A stretch of DNA of 19,679 bases from Candidatus Nomurabacteria bacterium RIFCSPLOWO2_01_FULL_39_17 (lineage in GTDB: Bacteria > Patescibacteriota > Minisyncoccia > Phycocordibacterales > UBA9973): assembly GCA_001785805.1 (NCBI GenBank), contig MFUU01000021.1, forward strand, positions 5,556-25,234, given 5' to 3'. Shown here piece after piece: positions 1 to 7,058 of the stretch. Each line of letters begins with the position of its first letter. Position 1 is the first letter of the stretch. The position numbers and the translations under genes are program-made. The notes beneath the pieces are model-generated. The model saw nothing but the letters and a program-made list of their open reading frames with translations, had not been told where the DNA came from and searched no databases.

Positions 1-1
1 T

Positions 2-178
2 CCTGTATATCGTCTTTTAATTTTACTCAACCAGCTAAAGACACAAGCCGGGATCAGTCCGCATAATTCAATATGGGGACATGAAAGCATAAAAGATTAT
101 GTAGCTAGAGCGATGCAAAAAATTGCCGGGATGCCAAGAGGAGACGGAATACTGGATGAGATTACCAGGATGCAGTAA
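2..178 (+). CDS. C-terminal fragment of an unidentified protein
   Basis: An open frame enters from the left edge and ends at a TAA at 176-178, giving 58 residues that close with ILDEITRMQ. The fragment contains a GISPHNSIWGHESIKDY stretch and then PRGDGILDEI. This arrangement (a histidine after a hydrophobic run, then a PxxDxG-like segment near the end) faintly resembles the C-terminus of Amidase_2-type N-acetylmuramoyl-L-alanine amidases, but the resemblance is too weak for a call. The gene is on the same strand as the downstream helicase and its stop is 23 bases before that GTG, so the two could be co-transcribed. Only the reading frame itself is well supported. Confidence 0.5.
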   Translation, partial: PVYRLLILLNQLKTQAGISPHNSIWGHESIKDYVARAMQKIAGMPRGDGILDEITRMQ

Positions 179-201
179 ATAATCTGTGTTATATTTGGTA
201 A

Positions 202-2415
202 GTGCAAGATAAACATCTGGAAGGACTCAATAATATGCAGAGAGAGGCGGCGCTTCATATGAAGGGACCGCTTCTTATAGTTGCCGGCGCGGGCGCCGGA
301 AAAACCAAGACGATAACGCATAGAATCGTAAATTTGATAAAAGAAGGAGTGTCTCCCGATAAAATTCTGGCTGTCACCTTTACCAACAAGGCGGCGAAGG
401 AAATGCGCGAGCGGATTAGTTTTGCAATAAAAGATAACTTCGTCGGCAATCCTTTTTCAGAGGTCCTCGGTTTTCCGGGTCCCTATCCCGGCCAGACCAT
501 CCGAAAAAGCATCCCCGACTCCGTGCCCTTTGTCAGTACTTTTCATTCGCTGGGAGTACACATTATTAAAGAAAATGCGAAAGCCTTGGGACTAACTAGG
601 CATTTCACCATCTTAGACGAGTCAGATTCAGTTTTATTTATAAAAGAGATATTAAAAGAATTGGGACTTGACCCGAAACAGTATGAGCCGAAGAAAATAA
701 AGAACATCATCTCAAGAGAAAAAGGAAAGTTTACAGATCTTTCCCAATATGAAGAAAAAGCAAACGATTCTGCCCAGAATAGTGGACACCGGGTGTCCAC
801 TATGGGTAAAGTAGTAACGCAAGTGTGGCGTCTTTATGAAACCAGAAAAAACAAGGAAAATAGCCTTGATTTTGATGATTTGCTGTTAAAAGCGGTGAAA
901 TTGTTAAAAGAAAACGAGAAAATCAGAAAAGTTTACCAAGACAAGTGGGAATATATTCACATCGATGAATATCAGGACACCAATGAGGTTCAGTATTTAA
1001 TGTCACGCCTGCTGTCGGAAGATAATAAAAACATTTGCGTAGTCGGAGACGCGGATCAGAACATTTATTCGTGGCGCGGAGCAAATTTAAAAAATATCTT
1101 AAGCTTTGAGAAGGATTACCCGAATGCAAAAATAATTTTATTGGAAGAAAACTATCGCTCAACGAAAAATATCCTGGAAGCGGCCAATGAAATAATCAAG
1201 AAGAACAAATTCCGCCCGGAGAAAAATTTGTTTACGAAAAATATAACGGGAGAAAAAATTTCTCTTTACGAAGCGCTAAATGAGAGCGATGAGGCTGATT
1301 TCATCGCGAGAAAAATTCTGGAAATTATGGGAGGAACCGATAGTATTTTTTCTCAGGATATCCTGCTTCGCAACGTCACCATTCAAAAAAGCACTATCGG
1401 TTCCTCAAAAAAAACTTCTCCAAGCGATCCTGCCTCTTCAATTTTTTCGAACGAGGAATTCCGCTTGGCGGTACGTAGTGAGAAAAAATTGGAAGAGACA
1501 GGATTGCCAGATTTAAGTAACATTGCAATTCTGTATCGCGCCAATTTTCAATCCCGAGCGCTGGAAGAGGCAATGTTGCAATATAACATTCCATATCAGG
1601 TTCTGGGTATTAAATTTTTTGAAAGAAAAGAAATAAAAGACACTTTGGCGTATTTGCGAGCCGCATTAAATCCCGAAAACCTGTCGGATATAAAAAGAAT
1701 AATAAATTTCCCTGCGCGGGGAATTGGGAAAGTAACTTTGGCGAAAATTTTTGCCAAAGACTTAGATTCTTTGCCTATAAAAGTGAAAATAAAAGTTGAT
1801 AATTTTTATAAAACACTTGAAGAAATAAAAGAAAAGATAGGAAATGCAAAAGCATCGGAAGTGATAAAATTCACAGTTAAAAAATCCGGTATTGAGAAAG
1901 AATTAGGGGAGGGTGGAGAGGAAGATATGGAGAGACTTGAAAATATAAAAGAGCTGGCAACTCTTGCGCTTAAATATGACAACCTGCCTGCCGGTAAGGC
2001 AGGTTTGCCAAATGGAACAGGCGTAGAAAGGCTTTTAGAAGATGCGGCATTGGCCTCGGACCAAGATTCTATGCTCATTAACGAAGAAAAAAGAGAGAAA
2101 ATAGATGCGGTAAAATTAATGACCGTGCATGCTTCGAAGGGGCTTGAGTTTAGATATGTTTTCATCACCGGACTTGAAGATGGACTCTTTCCGCACGAGA
2201 GAGACAGTAAGATAGATGAAGACAAGGAAGAGGAACGGAGGCTTTTTTATGTTGCGCTCACGCGCGCGAAGGAAAAATTATTTTTATCATTCGCGAATTT
2301 TCGAACCATCTTCGGTTCGTGCCAAATAAATGCCCCATCAGAGTTTTTAAACGATATTCCGAAAGATTTATTAGAGAAACCCGAGAAAGATAGAATAAAA
2401 ACCATTTATATATAA
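202..2415 (+). CDS. uvrD: UvrD/PcrA-type superfamily 1 DNA helicase with in-frame palindromic insertions
   Basis: ATP-dependent 3'-5' DNA helicase of the UvrD/PcrA/Rep family, acting in the cytoplasm in repair and replication restart. The 737-residue product has the full motif set: Walker A AGAGAGKT at about 28-35, TFTNKAAKEM (motif Ia), DEYQD at 255-259 (Walker B), VGDADQNIYSWRGA at about 281-294 (motif III), ENYRST (motif IV), TVHASKGLEF at about 641-650 (motif V) and RRLFYVALTRAK at about 679-690 (motif VI). The start is GTG at 202; no Shine-Dalgarno site is evident. At least four segments look foreign to the family and coincide with inverted-repeat DNA: residues about 80-110, about 193-201, about 382-430 and about 594-602. 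All keep the frame open and fall between conserved motifs, so the enzyme is probably functional. UvrD versus PcrA cannot be settled from motifs. Confidence 0.96.
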   Translation: MQDKHLEGLNNMQREAALHMKGPLLIVAGAGAGKTKTITHRIVNLIKEGVSPDKILAVTFTNKAAKEMRERISFAIKDNFVGNPFSEVLGFPGPYPGQTIRKSIPDSVPFVSTFHSLGVHIIKENAKALGLTRHFTILDESDSVLFIKEILKELGLDPKQYEPKKIKNIISREKGKFTDLSQYEEKANDSAQNSGHRVSTMGKVVTQVWRLYETRKNKENSLDFDDLLLKAVKLLKENEKIRKVYQDKWEYIHIDEYQDTNEVQYLMSRLLSEDNKNICVVGDADQNIYSWRGANLKNILSFEKDYPNAKIILLEENYRSTKNILEAANEIIKKNKFRPEKNLFTKNITGEKISLYEALNESDEADFIARKILEIMGGTDSIFSQDILLRNVTIQKSTIGSSKKTSPSDPASSIFSNEEFRLAVRSEKKLEETGLPDLSNIAILYRANFQSRALEEAMLQYNIPYQVLGIKFFERKEIKDTLAYLRAALNPENLSDIKRIINFPARGIGKVTLAKIFAKDLDSLPIKVKIKVDNFYKTLEEIKEKIGNAKASEVIKFTVKKSGIEKELGEGGEEDMERLENIKELATLALKYDNLPAGKAGLPNGTGVERLLEDAALASDQDSMLINEEKREKIDAVKLMTVHASKGLEFRYVFITGLEDGLFPHERDSKIDEDKEEERRLFYVALTRAKEKLFLSFANFRTIFGSCQINAPSEFLNDIPKDLLEKPEKDRIKTIYI
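440..530 (+). repeat. Probable in-frame palindromic insertion in uvrD (first)
   Basis: Between helicase motif Ia and the conserved STFHSLG block the protein carries about 30 extra residues rich in Pro and Gly (GFPGPYPGQT). The DNA here contains the inverted repeat CCGGG...CCCGG (about 476-493), and a CTTTTTC near 452 faces a GAAAAAG near 504. Boundaries are estimated from where the family-like sequence stops and resumes. No second copy is visible in the window, so the element status is inferred. Confidence 0.4.
780..802 (+). repeat. Short perfect palindrome in uvrD, in frame
   Basis: Eleven-base arms (AGTGGACACC plus a flanking T/A pair) surround a single central G. The palindrome translates in frame as part of a SAQNSGHRVSTM segment lying between KAND and GKVVTQVWRLYE, both of which read like normal helicase sequence. 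It is probably a small palindromic insertion that the reading frame tolerates. Confidence 0.6.
1345..1489 (+). repeat. TIR-bounded repeat element, copy A, in frame in uvrD
   Basis: A 145-base element starts with ATTTTTTCTCA and ends with TGAGAAAAAAT, a perfect 11-base terminal inverted repeat. Its first about 46 and last about 50 bases match the reverse complement of the element at 2783-2908 in ksgA, while the middle differs. It reads through in frame as residues about 382-430 and includes EEFRLAVRSEKK, lying between ADFIARKILEI and LSNIAILYRANF, which are ordinary helicase sequence. No transposase is encoded. Behaviour resembles Rickettsia palindromic elements; the sequence family is not recognised. 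Confidence 0.85.
1981..2005 (+). repeat. In-frame GC-rich palindrome in uvrD
   Basis: Nine-base arms AACCTGCCT and AGGCAGGTT are perfectly complementary around a 7-base loop. The frame stays open and yields the residues NLPAGKAGLP, inserted before the fifth helicase motif. Pro-Ala-Gly-type insertions of this kind are, to my knowledge, frequent in Parcubacteria proteins; that is recall, not a search result. Confidence 0.75.
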
Positions 2416-2423
2416 TATAGCAA

Positions 2424-2451
2424 TTAGGTTCTAGGCTTGAGGCTTTAGCAA
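2424..2451 (+). repeat. Degenerate heptad repeat between uvrD and ksgA
   Basis: Four consecutive 7-base units can be read: TTAGGTT, CTAGGCT, TGAGGCT and TTAGCAA. They belong to the same CTAGGCN family as the arrays at 10161, 10987, 11708 and 19075. Only a left-type arm is present and no matching right arm follows, so this copy is decayed or partial. It ends 9 bases before the ksgA ATG and takes the place where a ribosome binding site would be expected. Confidence 0.65.
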
Positions 2452-2460
2452 ATCAAAATC

Positions 2461-3390
2461 ATGAAAACATACAAAACAAAAAAATCCTTAGGGCAAAATT
2501 TTTTAAAATCGGTTCCGGCGTTGAATAAAATTATTGAGGCAGGGGAAATTTCCTCGGAAAATATTATTCTGGAAATCGGCCCTGGGAAAGGAGCACTGAC
2601 AAAAAAACTTCTAGAGAAAGTTTGCCCCGCTGGGGCGGGGCAAGGGCTTGTCATTGCCGTAGAAAAAGATCGCGAACTTTTTGAATTCCTGAAAATAAAA
2701 TTCGAAAAAGAAATAGGTGAACATATTCTCGTGTTGGTAAACGACGACATCTTGAAATTTGATATTAACTCTATTTCTCTAAATTTTTTCTCGCTACGTA
2801 CTGCCAAGCGTAATTCCCTGCTCGAAAAAATTAAAGAAATCCCCATTAATAAAGCAGTTCTGACTTTTTCGAACAGTAACGTTGCGAAGCAGGATATCCT
2901 GAGAAAAAGTGCAGAACTGGGAAATTACAAAGTTATAGCCAACATTCCCTACAATATCACCGGCGCAATATTGAAGAAATTTCTCACAACGGAGAACCAG
3001 CCAACTTCCATGGCGCTGATGGTGCAGAAAGAAGTGGCTGAAAGAATAATCGCCCGTGATGGAAAGGAGAGCCTGCTTTCTATTTCGGTAAAGGCGTATG
3101 GAGAGCCGAAAATGATAATGAAGGTGCCGGCGCGATATTTTTCACCGGCGCCAGAAGTGGATTCGGCTATAATTTCCATAAAAAACATCTCTCGAAAAAT
3201 ATTTGAAAAAAATAAAATAGGCGAAGAAAAATTCTGGAAAATAGTTCGCGCAGGGTTTGCGCATAAGAGAAAGAAGCTCTCCGGCAACTTAAAAAGTGTA
3301 ATTCCGAGAGAAAAATTATACAAACTTGGCTTAAAAGACAAAAGAGCAGAGGATTTGGGGTTAAAAGACTGGCTTGCGCTTGCGAAATAA
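2461..3390 (+). CDS. ksgA: 16S rRNA (A1518/A1519) N6-dimethyltransferase KsgA/RsmA
   Basis: S-adenosylmethionine-dependent methyltransferase that dimethylates the two adjacent adenosines of the 3'-terminal helix of 16S rRNA during small-subunit maturation. The N-terminal KKSLGQNFL signature (about 7-15), SAM motif EIGPGKGAL (38-46), VIAVEKD (64-70), NDDI (94-97) and the catalytic NIPYN (161-165) are all present, as is the basic C-terminal part with FAHKRKKLSGNL. The protein has 309 residues against about 260-275 usual. The excess is explained by two in-frame insertions: CPAGAGQ at about 55-61 and about 43 residues (108-150) between DILKFDI and NYKVIANIPYN. Both coincide with inverted-repeat DNA. 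ATG at 2461 is the only sensible start; no Shine-Dalgarno site is seen. Confidence 0.96.
   Translation: MKTYKTKKSLGQNFLKSVPALNKIIEAGEISSENIILEIGPGKGALTKKLLEKVCPAGAGQGLVIAVEKDRELFEFLKIKFEKEIGEHILVLVNDDILKFDINSISLNFFSLRTAKRNSLLEKIKEIPINKAVLTFSNSNVAKQDILRKSAELGNYKVIANIPYNITGAILKKFLTTENQPTSMALMVQKEVAERIIARDGKESLLSISVKAYGEPKMIMKVPARYFSPAPEVDSAIISIKNISRKIFEKNKIGEEKFWKIVRAGFAHKRKKLSGNLKSVIPREKLYKLGLKDKRAEDLGLKDWLALAK
2622..2643 (+). repeat. In-frame GC-rich palindrome in ksgA
   Basis: The arms TTGCCCCGC (2622-2630) and GCGGGGCAA (2635-2643) are perfectly complementary around a 4-base loop. In the KsgA frame this gives VCPAGAGQG, placed where homologues run straight from the helix after SAM motif I into the VIAVEKD strand. 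Its G+C is far above the surroundings. Confidence 0.75.
2783..2908 (-). repeat. TIR-bounded repeat element, copy B, in frame in ksgA
   Basis: This is the second copy of the 1345-1489 element, in the opposite orientation. Read on the - strand it begins CTTTTTCTCAGGATATCC, continues with GCTTCGCAACG, and ends with TACGTAGCGAGAAAAAAT, closely matching copy A at both ends with a shorter, unrelated middle. On the - strand it can encode ELRLAVRSEKK, like copy A, but KsgA reads the other strand and gains a different peptide (residues about 108-150). A further inverted repeat (CAGTTCTG near 2855 against CAGAACTG near 2911) partly straddles its right end. Confidence 0.85.
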
Positions 3391-3392
3391 TG

Positions 3393-3440
3393 TTATACCC
3401 AGACACTTAATCTTTGATTTGACTAAGTGTTGGGGTATAA
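3393..3440. repeat. Large imperfect palindrome overlapping a promoter
   Basis: The arms 3393-3409 (TTATACCCAGACACTTA) and 3424-3440 (TAAGTGTTGGGGTATAA) are complementary at 15 of 17 positions around a 14-base loop. The right arm contains most of a TATAAT box and the left arm contains its mirror image on the other strand. It could be an operator-like or bidirectional promoter palindrome, or a hairpin at the end of the ksgA transcript. No T-run follows it, which argues against a standard intrinsic terminator. Confidence 0.7.
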
Positions 3441-3441
3441 T
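3414..3441 (+). promoter_or_regulatory. Predicted promoter for the secretion cluster
   Basis: A perfect -10 TATAAT lies at 3436-3441, with TTGATT (4 of 6 to the -35 consensus) at 3414-3419 and a 16-base spacer. It follows the ksgA stop and precedes the first gene of the T4SS-like cluster. Transcription would start near 3448. Confidence 0.55.
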
Positions 3442-3495
3442 TAAGTCATAATTGAATTAGATTATTTAAAGAATAAAAGGACTCTTTTAATCGTT

Positions 3496-4359
3496 TTGGC
3501 GGTGGTGTTTCTTTTGTTCGTTTTTTTCTTAAAAACAAAGACCGAAAACTTCAACAACAGTACCGGGCAAGAGAGCTTGGCCTATAGCAATTTGTCGGTT
3601 GGGGATTTGGTAGATAAAGACACAGATGGAGATGGGGTTTTGGATTGGGAAGAGGGACTATGGGGTACAGACCTGACTAAAAAAGATACAAATAATGATG
3701 GTGTGGAAGACGGTGTAGAAATAGCTAAAAGGAAAACTAGTGCTGGAATAGAAGACAATACAAATACAATAGAAGAAAATCTGACCCAGACTGATAAGTT
3801 TAGCCGAGAACTTTTCTCTACTATTGCCGCTCTAAACCAAGCCGGCACGGTGAACCAAAATACAGTAGATAAATTAACAAACTCTTTAGTTGAACAAATA
3901 CAGAACCCGATCGTCAAGAAAGTGTTTACGCTCTCTGATTTAAAAGTCTCAAGCGATAATAGCGTTCAGGCTTTTAAAAACTACAACAACGCCATGAACA
4001 ATATATACACTAAATACCCCATCAAGGGCAATGTTGTAGATATTTTGCAAGAATTCGTGAACAATGGAGAAAATGTAAATGTTGAAGCATTGTCCAAGCT
4101 TGATCCGATAATACAGCAGACAAAAAAATTCATTAATGAGATGATAAAAGTCAGTGCCCCGTCTGAAATTTCGCAACTGCATTTGGACATTATAAATGCA
4201 TTGGAACGATTGATGGAAAATTTGAGCGACATAAAATTTTATGCTAGCGATCCTATCATCGCCATGGGCGGAATGAGTAAGTTTGAAGAAAATACGGATT
4301 TATTGCAATCAGCCGTCGTTGAAATGGCAAATACAATAGAGGAAAAATTGAACAGTTAG
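3496..4359 (+). CDS. Membrane-anchored protein with thrombospondin type 3-like calcium-binding loops
   Basis: The product (287 residues from the TTG at 3496) starts with a hydrophobic segment (about 1-13), followed by a polar linker and two Asp-rich loops, DTDGDGVLDWEE (about 42-53) and DTNNDGVEDGVE (about 64-75). These match the D-x-D-x-D-G pattern of thrombospondin type 3/EF-hand-like calcium sites. The remaining about 200 residues are predicted mostly helical and polar with no recognised domain, so the protein probably hangs outside the membrane. The start is uncertain. The frame is open upstream and reads IELDYLKNKRTLLIVL from an ATT at 3451, right at the expected transcription start, which would give a typical basic N-terminus before the membrane helix. 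No ATG or GTG is available there. First gene of the T4SS-like cluster; its role is unknown. Confidence 0.85.
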   Translation: MAVVFLLFVFFLKTKTENFNNSTGQESLAYSNLSVGDLVDKDTDGDGVLDWEEGLWGTDLTKKDTNNDGVEDGVEIAKRKTSAGIEDNTNTIEENLTQTDKFSRELFSTIAALNQAGTVNQNTVDKLTNSLVEQIQNPIVKKVFTLSDLKVSSDNSVQAFKNYNNAMNNIYTKYPIKGNVVDILQEFVNNGENVNVEALSKLDPIIQQTKKFINEMIKVSAPSEISQLHLDIINALERLMENLSDIKFYASDPIIAMGGMSKFEENTDLLQSAVVEMANTIEEKLNS

Positions 4360-4376
4360 AAAAAGAATCGTATAAT
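4348..4376 (+). promoter_or_regulatory. Strong predicted promoter inside the end of the preceding gene
   Basis: TTGAAC at 4348-4353 and a perfect TATAAT at 4371-4376 are separated by exactly 17 bases, the best promoter match in the window. The -35 box lies within the last codons of the upstream CDS. Transcription should begin near 4383, about 6 bases before the ATG at 4389, giving an almost leaderless message. Confidence 0.65.
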
Positions 4377-4388
4377 AAAGACAAAATA

Positions 4389-7034
4389 ATGATTTTCAAA
4401 AATAAAAAAATACAAAAATTCATTTCCTCTTTGATGATTATTGCTATAATGGTTCCGTTTGTGGTTTTTTTCACTAAACCTAAAAAGGCAGAGGCGCAGT
4501 TTGTGGATCCAGTAGGCGCGGTCTGGGATGGGATAAAAACAGCTTATGGTTTTATAGAAAAGTCAGCTACCGTAAAAGGTGTGGCTATCGCAGTACAAAA
4601 TGTAGCTAAAGAGGTGTTCAAGGCCACGCTACAGACCATCGCCAGAAGAATGCTGGCCGACCTAACGGCTAGCACGGTGGGTTGGATAAATACCGAGCAT
4701 TTCGGCCAACCGCTTTTTTTGACTAACCCGGAATCTTTTTTCAAAGACATCGCCAAGGGCCAAATTAAAAATTTTATAGACAGGATTGGTTATGACCCAA
4801 ACAGATTTCCTTTCGGCCGGCAATATGCCTTGCAAGTGTTAGACAGCTACAGAAGACAGTTTGAGGACAATGCGAGCTATAGTTTGAGTGTTGCCACTAC
4901 CGTACCCGACTTGGCGTATCAGCGGGCATATAGAGAAAATTTTAATGTCGGGGGATGGAATGGTTTTCTTTTAAATACCCAATACCCGCAGAACAATCCT
5001 ATAGGTTTCTCTTTCATTGCCACCGAAGTGTTGGGAAGAAATCTGGCGGGAACAACCCAATCAGTGGCAGATTCGGTAAGAAGCACCCTGCAACAAGGTC
5101 AAGGATTTCTATCTCCGCAAGTTTGTCTAGATGACAATGGTCAGCCGAGAGATGGATTAGTAATAAACCCTTACAATCCACCAATTTTTAGTTTCAATCC
5201 TCCGGCTAGTTTAATGGCAGAACGCCCAGAATTAAGTACTTACGAAACTGATGGCGTTGTTGATTATGAAAAATATAACACAGATTTTGCTGCTTGGCAG
5301 TCACGATATTACTCAGCCAGAGATGTAGCACAATCATCTTGGAGTGAGGAGAATACCTGCTCACCGGATAGGTTAAGAACTACTACTCCGGGGGCGGTGG
5401 CGGCAAATTCCATAATGAATGCATTGGGGACAACCCAGAGACAGGGAGAGCTTTCGGCGGCGCTCGGCAACAGTTTGAGCGCGGTATTTGACGCTCTTAT
5501 AAATAAATTTATGAATCAAGGATTAAATGCGTTGGCAAGCGTTATAGGTCCGGCGCCGGATGATTGGACTTATGAAGGGCAGTCGCTGGGCGTTTCACCC
5601 GACGGCACAAACGGCGATGATGATTGGAGAAACAGGTCGGATGAGATAGTAAGTGTCGCTGATTTCAAGAGAGAATTGGCGGGAAGAACGATTATAAAAA
5701 ATCCTGTGGATGGCGCTATCATCGATGATGTCATCGGTAAATATACTGATCCATATAACATAGGGATAGTTACTAGTCCTCCGGGCGTAGTACCAGAAGA
5801 ATATTATTTTGTTCCTGCCGATAAAATATATACTCCGGGCGCGATAGCCAACACGGAAGAAGAGTTGTTGCTGATGGACAATAAAGGTTGGGATACGAGT
5901 TATGACCAGCGCATTATTGATCCTGACCCGTCAAAGATTGCCGGCATCGCTCAATGGATGAAACAAATTCCAAATCAAGTGAAAACATTGGACCAATGCC
6001 TGCCGGGACCGGATAAGGGCTGGGAGAAAAGACTGGATGATGAAAAAAGCCGGCAGGTAAATGATATTATTCAAGCTCGTTTTACCGGCACATCCAAGGA
6101 TGATAGAGACAATGTAACCGGCACATTAAGCCGTGTGATTGCTTCTTTTAAAGATTTTGTGGATTCCAAAATGGCAGAATCTCTCCCCAGCGGAATAATC
6201 TTTATGGACGAAATAAAAAAGCTGGATACTCTGATTGATCAGACAAAAGCTTTAACCGACGCCAGACGAGAAAAATCATCAACTTTATTGAGATTGAAAT
6301 CAATTTCAACCAGCCTAGATTCATCTTTTGCCGTAAGAGATAGTGATGGCAAAATAATATCTTACACAGAGCCCACACCCGGTTCAACGGGAGAAAGAAA
6401 TCTTTTGACCTTAAGAAGGAGTTATCTGGCAATACGAGAATCAATTTCCAGCTCTTCAAGTATAGAAAAAACCCGGGTTCAGTTGAAAACTTTGTTAAAT
6501 GAATACGATTATCTGGCAGAATTAAATACAACCTGCGTCGTAGAAAGAGATTCAGAAGGATGGGGGTCACCTACGGGAGTGGGAGAAGCCGCCAACCCAA
6601 ATATTACTCCTGCTTCATTCACTTGGATAAGACAATATGATGGTAGTAGTGGATCTGGTTTACCGGGTTCTTGCACAGCGACAACTTCGAATTCTGGCTC
6701 AAAAGAGCAGTCATGCACAACACCTCGGACAAAAACTAAAACAGAGATAGAAACATTCTGTGAATTGCCCATAATTGGCGGACACGCGGAAGGAGAGTTA
6801 ATAGTTGAAAACAGGGGCAGAACCGGGCCTTCACCTTTATTTAAGGCGCAGACTGGTTCCGTCATCGTTCCGCCCAACTATTATGGAAATCCTGATTCTG
6901 TAATGTTCCCGGAAATTCCGATGGTTAATGCTATGGACATAGGAGATATTAATGTGGCCATAGACATAAGGTGCAGGACTATTTGGAAAGCAAGTAATGT
7001 AGACTACACGCGCAGTGGAGATGTTGGTTTTTAA
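4389..7034 (+). CDS. Large exported protein of the T4SS-like cluster, function unknown
   Basis: An 881-residue protein with a clear signal peptide: basic KNKKIQK, a hydrophobic core (about 11-29) and an AEA cleavage site at about 34-36 before QFVDP. No other membrane segment is evident, so it is predicted to be secreted or envelope-bound. The N-terminal 200 residues are mixed helical; the centre is rich in Asp, Gly, Pro and Asn; a charged, probably coiled-coil stretch lies near 600-700 (LDTLIDQTKALTDARREKSSTLLRLK). The C-terminal third has several cysteines (for example near SCTATTS, SCTTPRT, TFCELP and IRCRTIW) that could form disulfides. I recognise no family. Its place directly before the VirB6-like gene suggests a structural or surface part of the secretion apparatus. 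Confidence 0.85.
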   Translation: MIFKNKKIQKFISSLMIIAIMVPFVVFFTKPKKAEAQFVDPVGAVWDGIKTAYGFIEKSATVKGVAIAVQNVAKEVFKATLQTIARRMLADLTASTVGWINTEHFGQPLFLTNPESFFKDIAKGQIKNFIDRIGYDPNRFPFGRQYALQVLDSYRRQFEDNASYSLSVATTVPDLAYQRAYRENFNVGGWNGFLLNTQYPQNNPIGFSFIATEVLGRNLAGTTQSVADSVRSTLQQGQGFLSPQVCLDDNGQPRDGLVINPYNPPIFSFNPPASLMAERPELSTYETDGVVDYEKYNTDFAAWQSRYYSARDVAQSSWSEENTCSPDRLRTTTPGAVAANSIMNALGTTQRQGELSAALGNSLSAVFDALINKFMNQGLNALASVIGPAPDDWTYEGQSLGVSPDGTNGDDDWRNRSDEIVSVADFKRELAGRTIIKNPVDGAIIDDVIGKYTDPYNIGIVTSPPGVVPEEYYFVPADKIYTPGAIANTEEELLLMDNKGWDTSYDQRIIDPDPSKIAGIAQWMKQIPNQVKTLDQCLPGPDKGWEKRLDDEKSRQVNDIIQARFTGTSKDDRDNVTGTLSRVIASFKDFVDSKMAESLPSGIIFMDEIKKLDTLIDQTKALTDARREKSSTLLRLKSISTSLDSSFAVRDSDGKIISYTEPTPGSTGERNLLTLRRSYLAIRESISSSSSIEKTRVQLKTLLNEYDYLAELNTTCVVERDSEGWGSPTGVGEAANPNITPASFTWIRQYDGSSGSGLPGSCTATTSNSGSKEQSCTTPRTKTKTEIETFCELPIIGGHAEGELIVENRGRTGPSPLFKAQTGSVIVPPNYYGNPDSVMFPEIPMVNAMDIGDINVAIDIRCRTIWKASNVDYTRSGDVGF

Positions 7035-7058
7035 ATAAAAATGATTAAGAAATAAATA

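Noticed and set aside
1345..1489. Insertion that inactivates uvrD
   Set aside because: The frame stays open and all helicase motifs on both sides are intact.
2445..2846. Long - strand reading frame over the start of ksgA
   Set aside because: It is antisense to a clear KsgA; its EFRLAVRSEKK-like stretch comes from the inverted repeat element.
3419..3424. TTGACT as the -35 box of the cluster promoter
   Set aside because: Only 11 bases separate it from the TATAAT, which is too short; TTGATT at 3414 gives 16.
3393..3440. Rho-independent terminator of ksgA
   Set aside because: A stem is present but no T-run follows it, and the right arm overlaps a good promoter.
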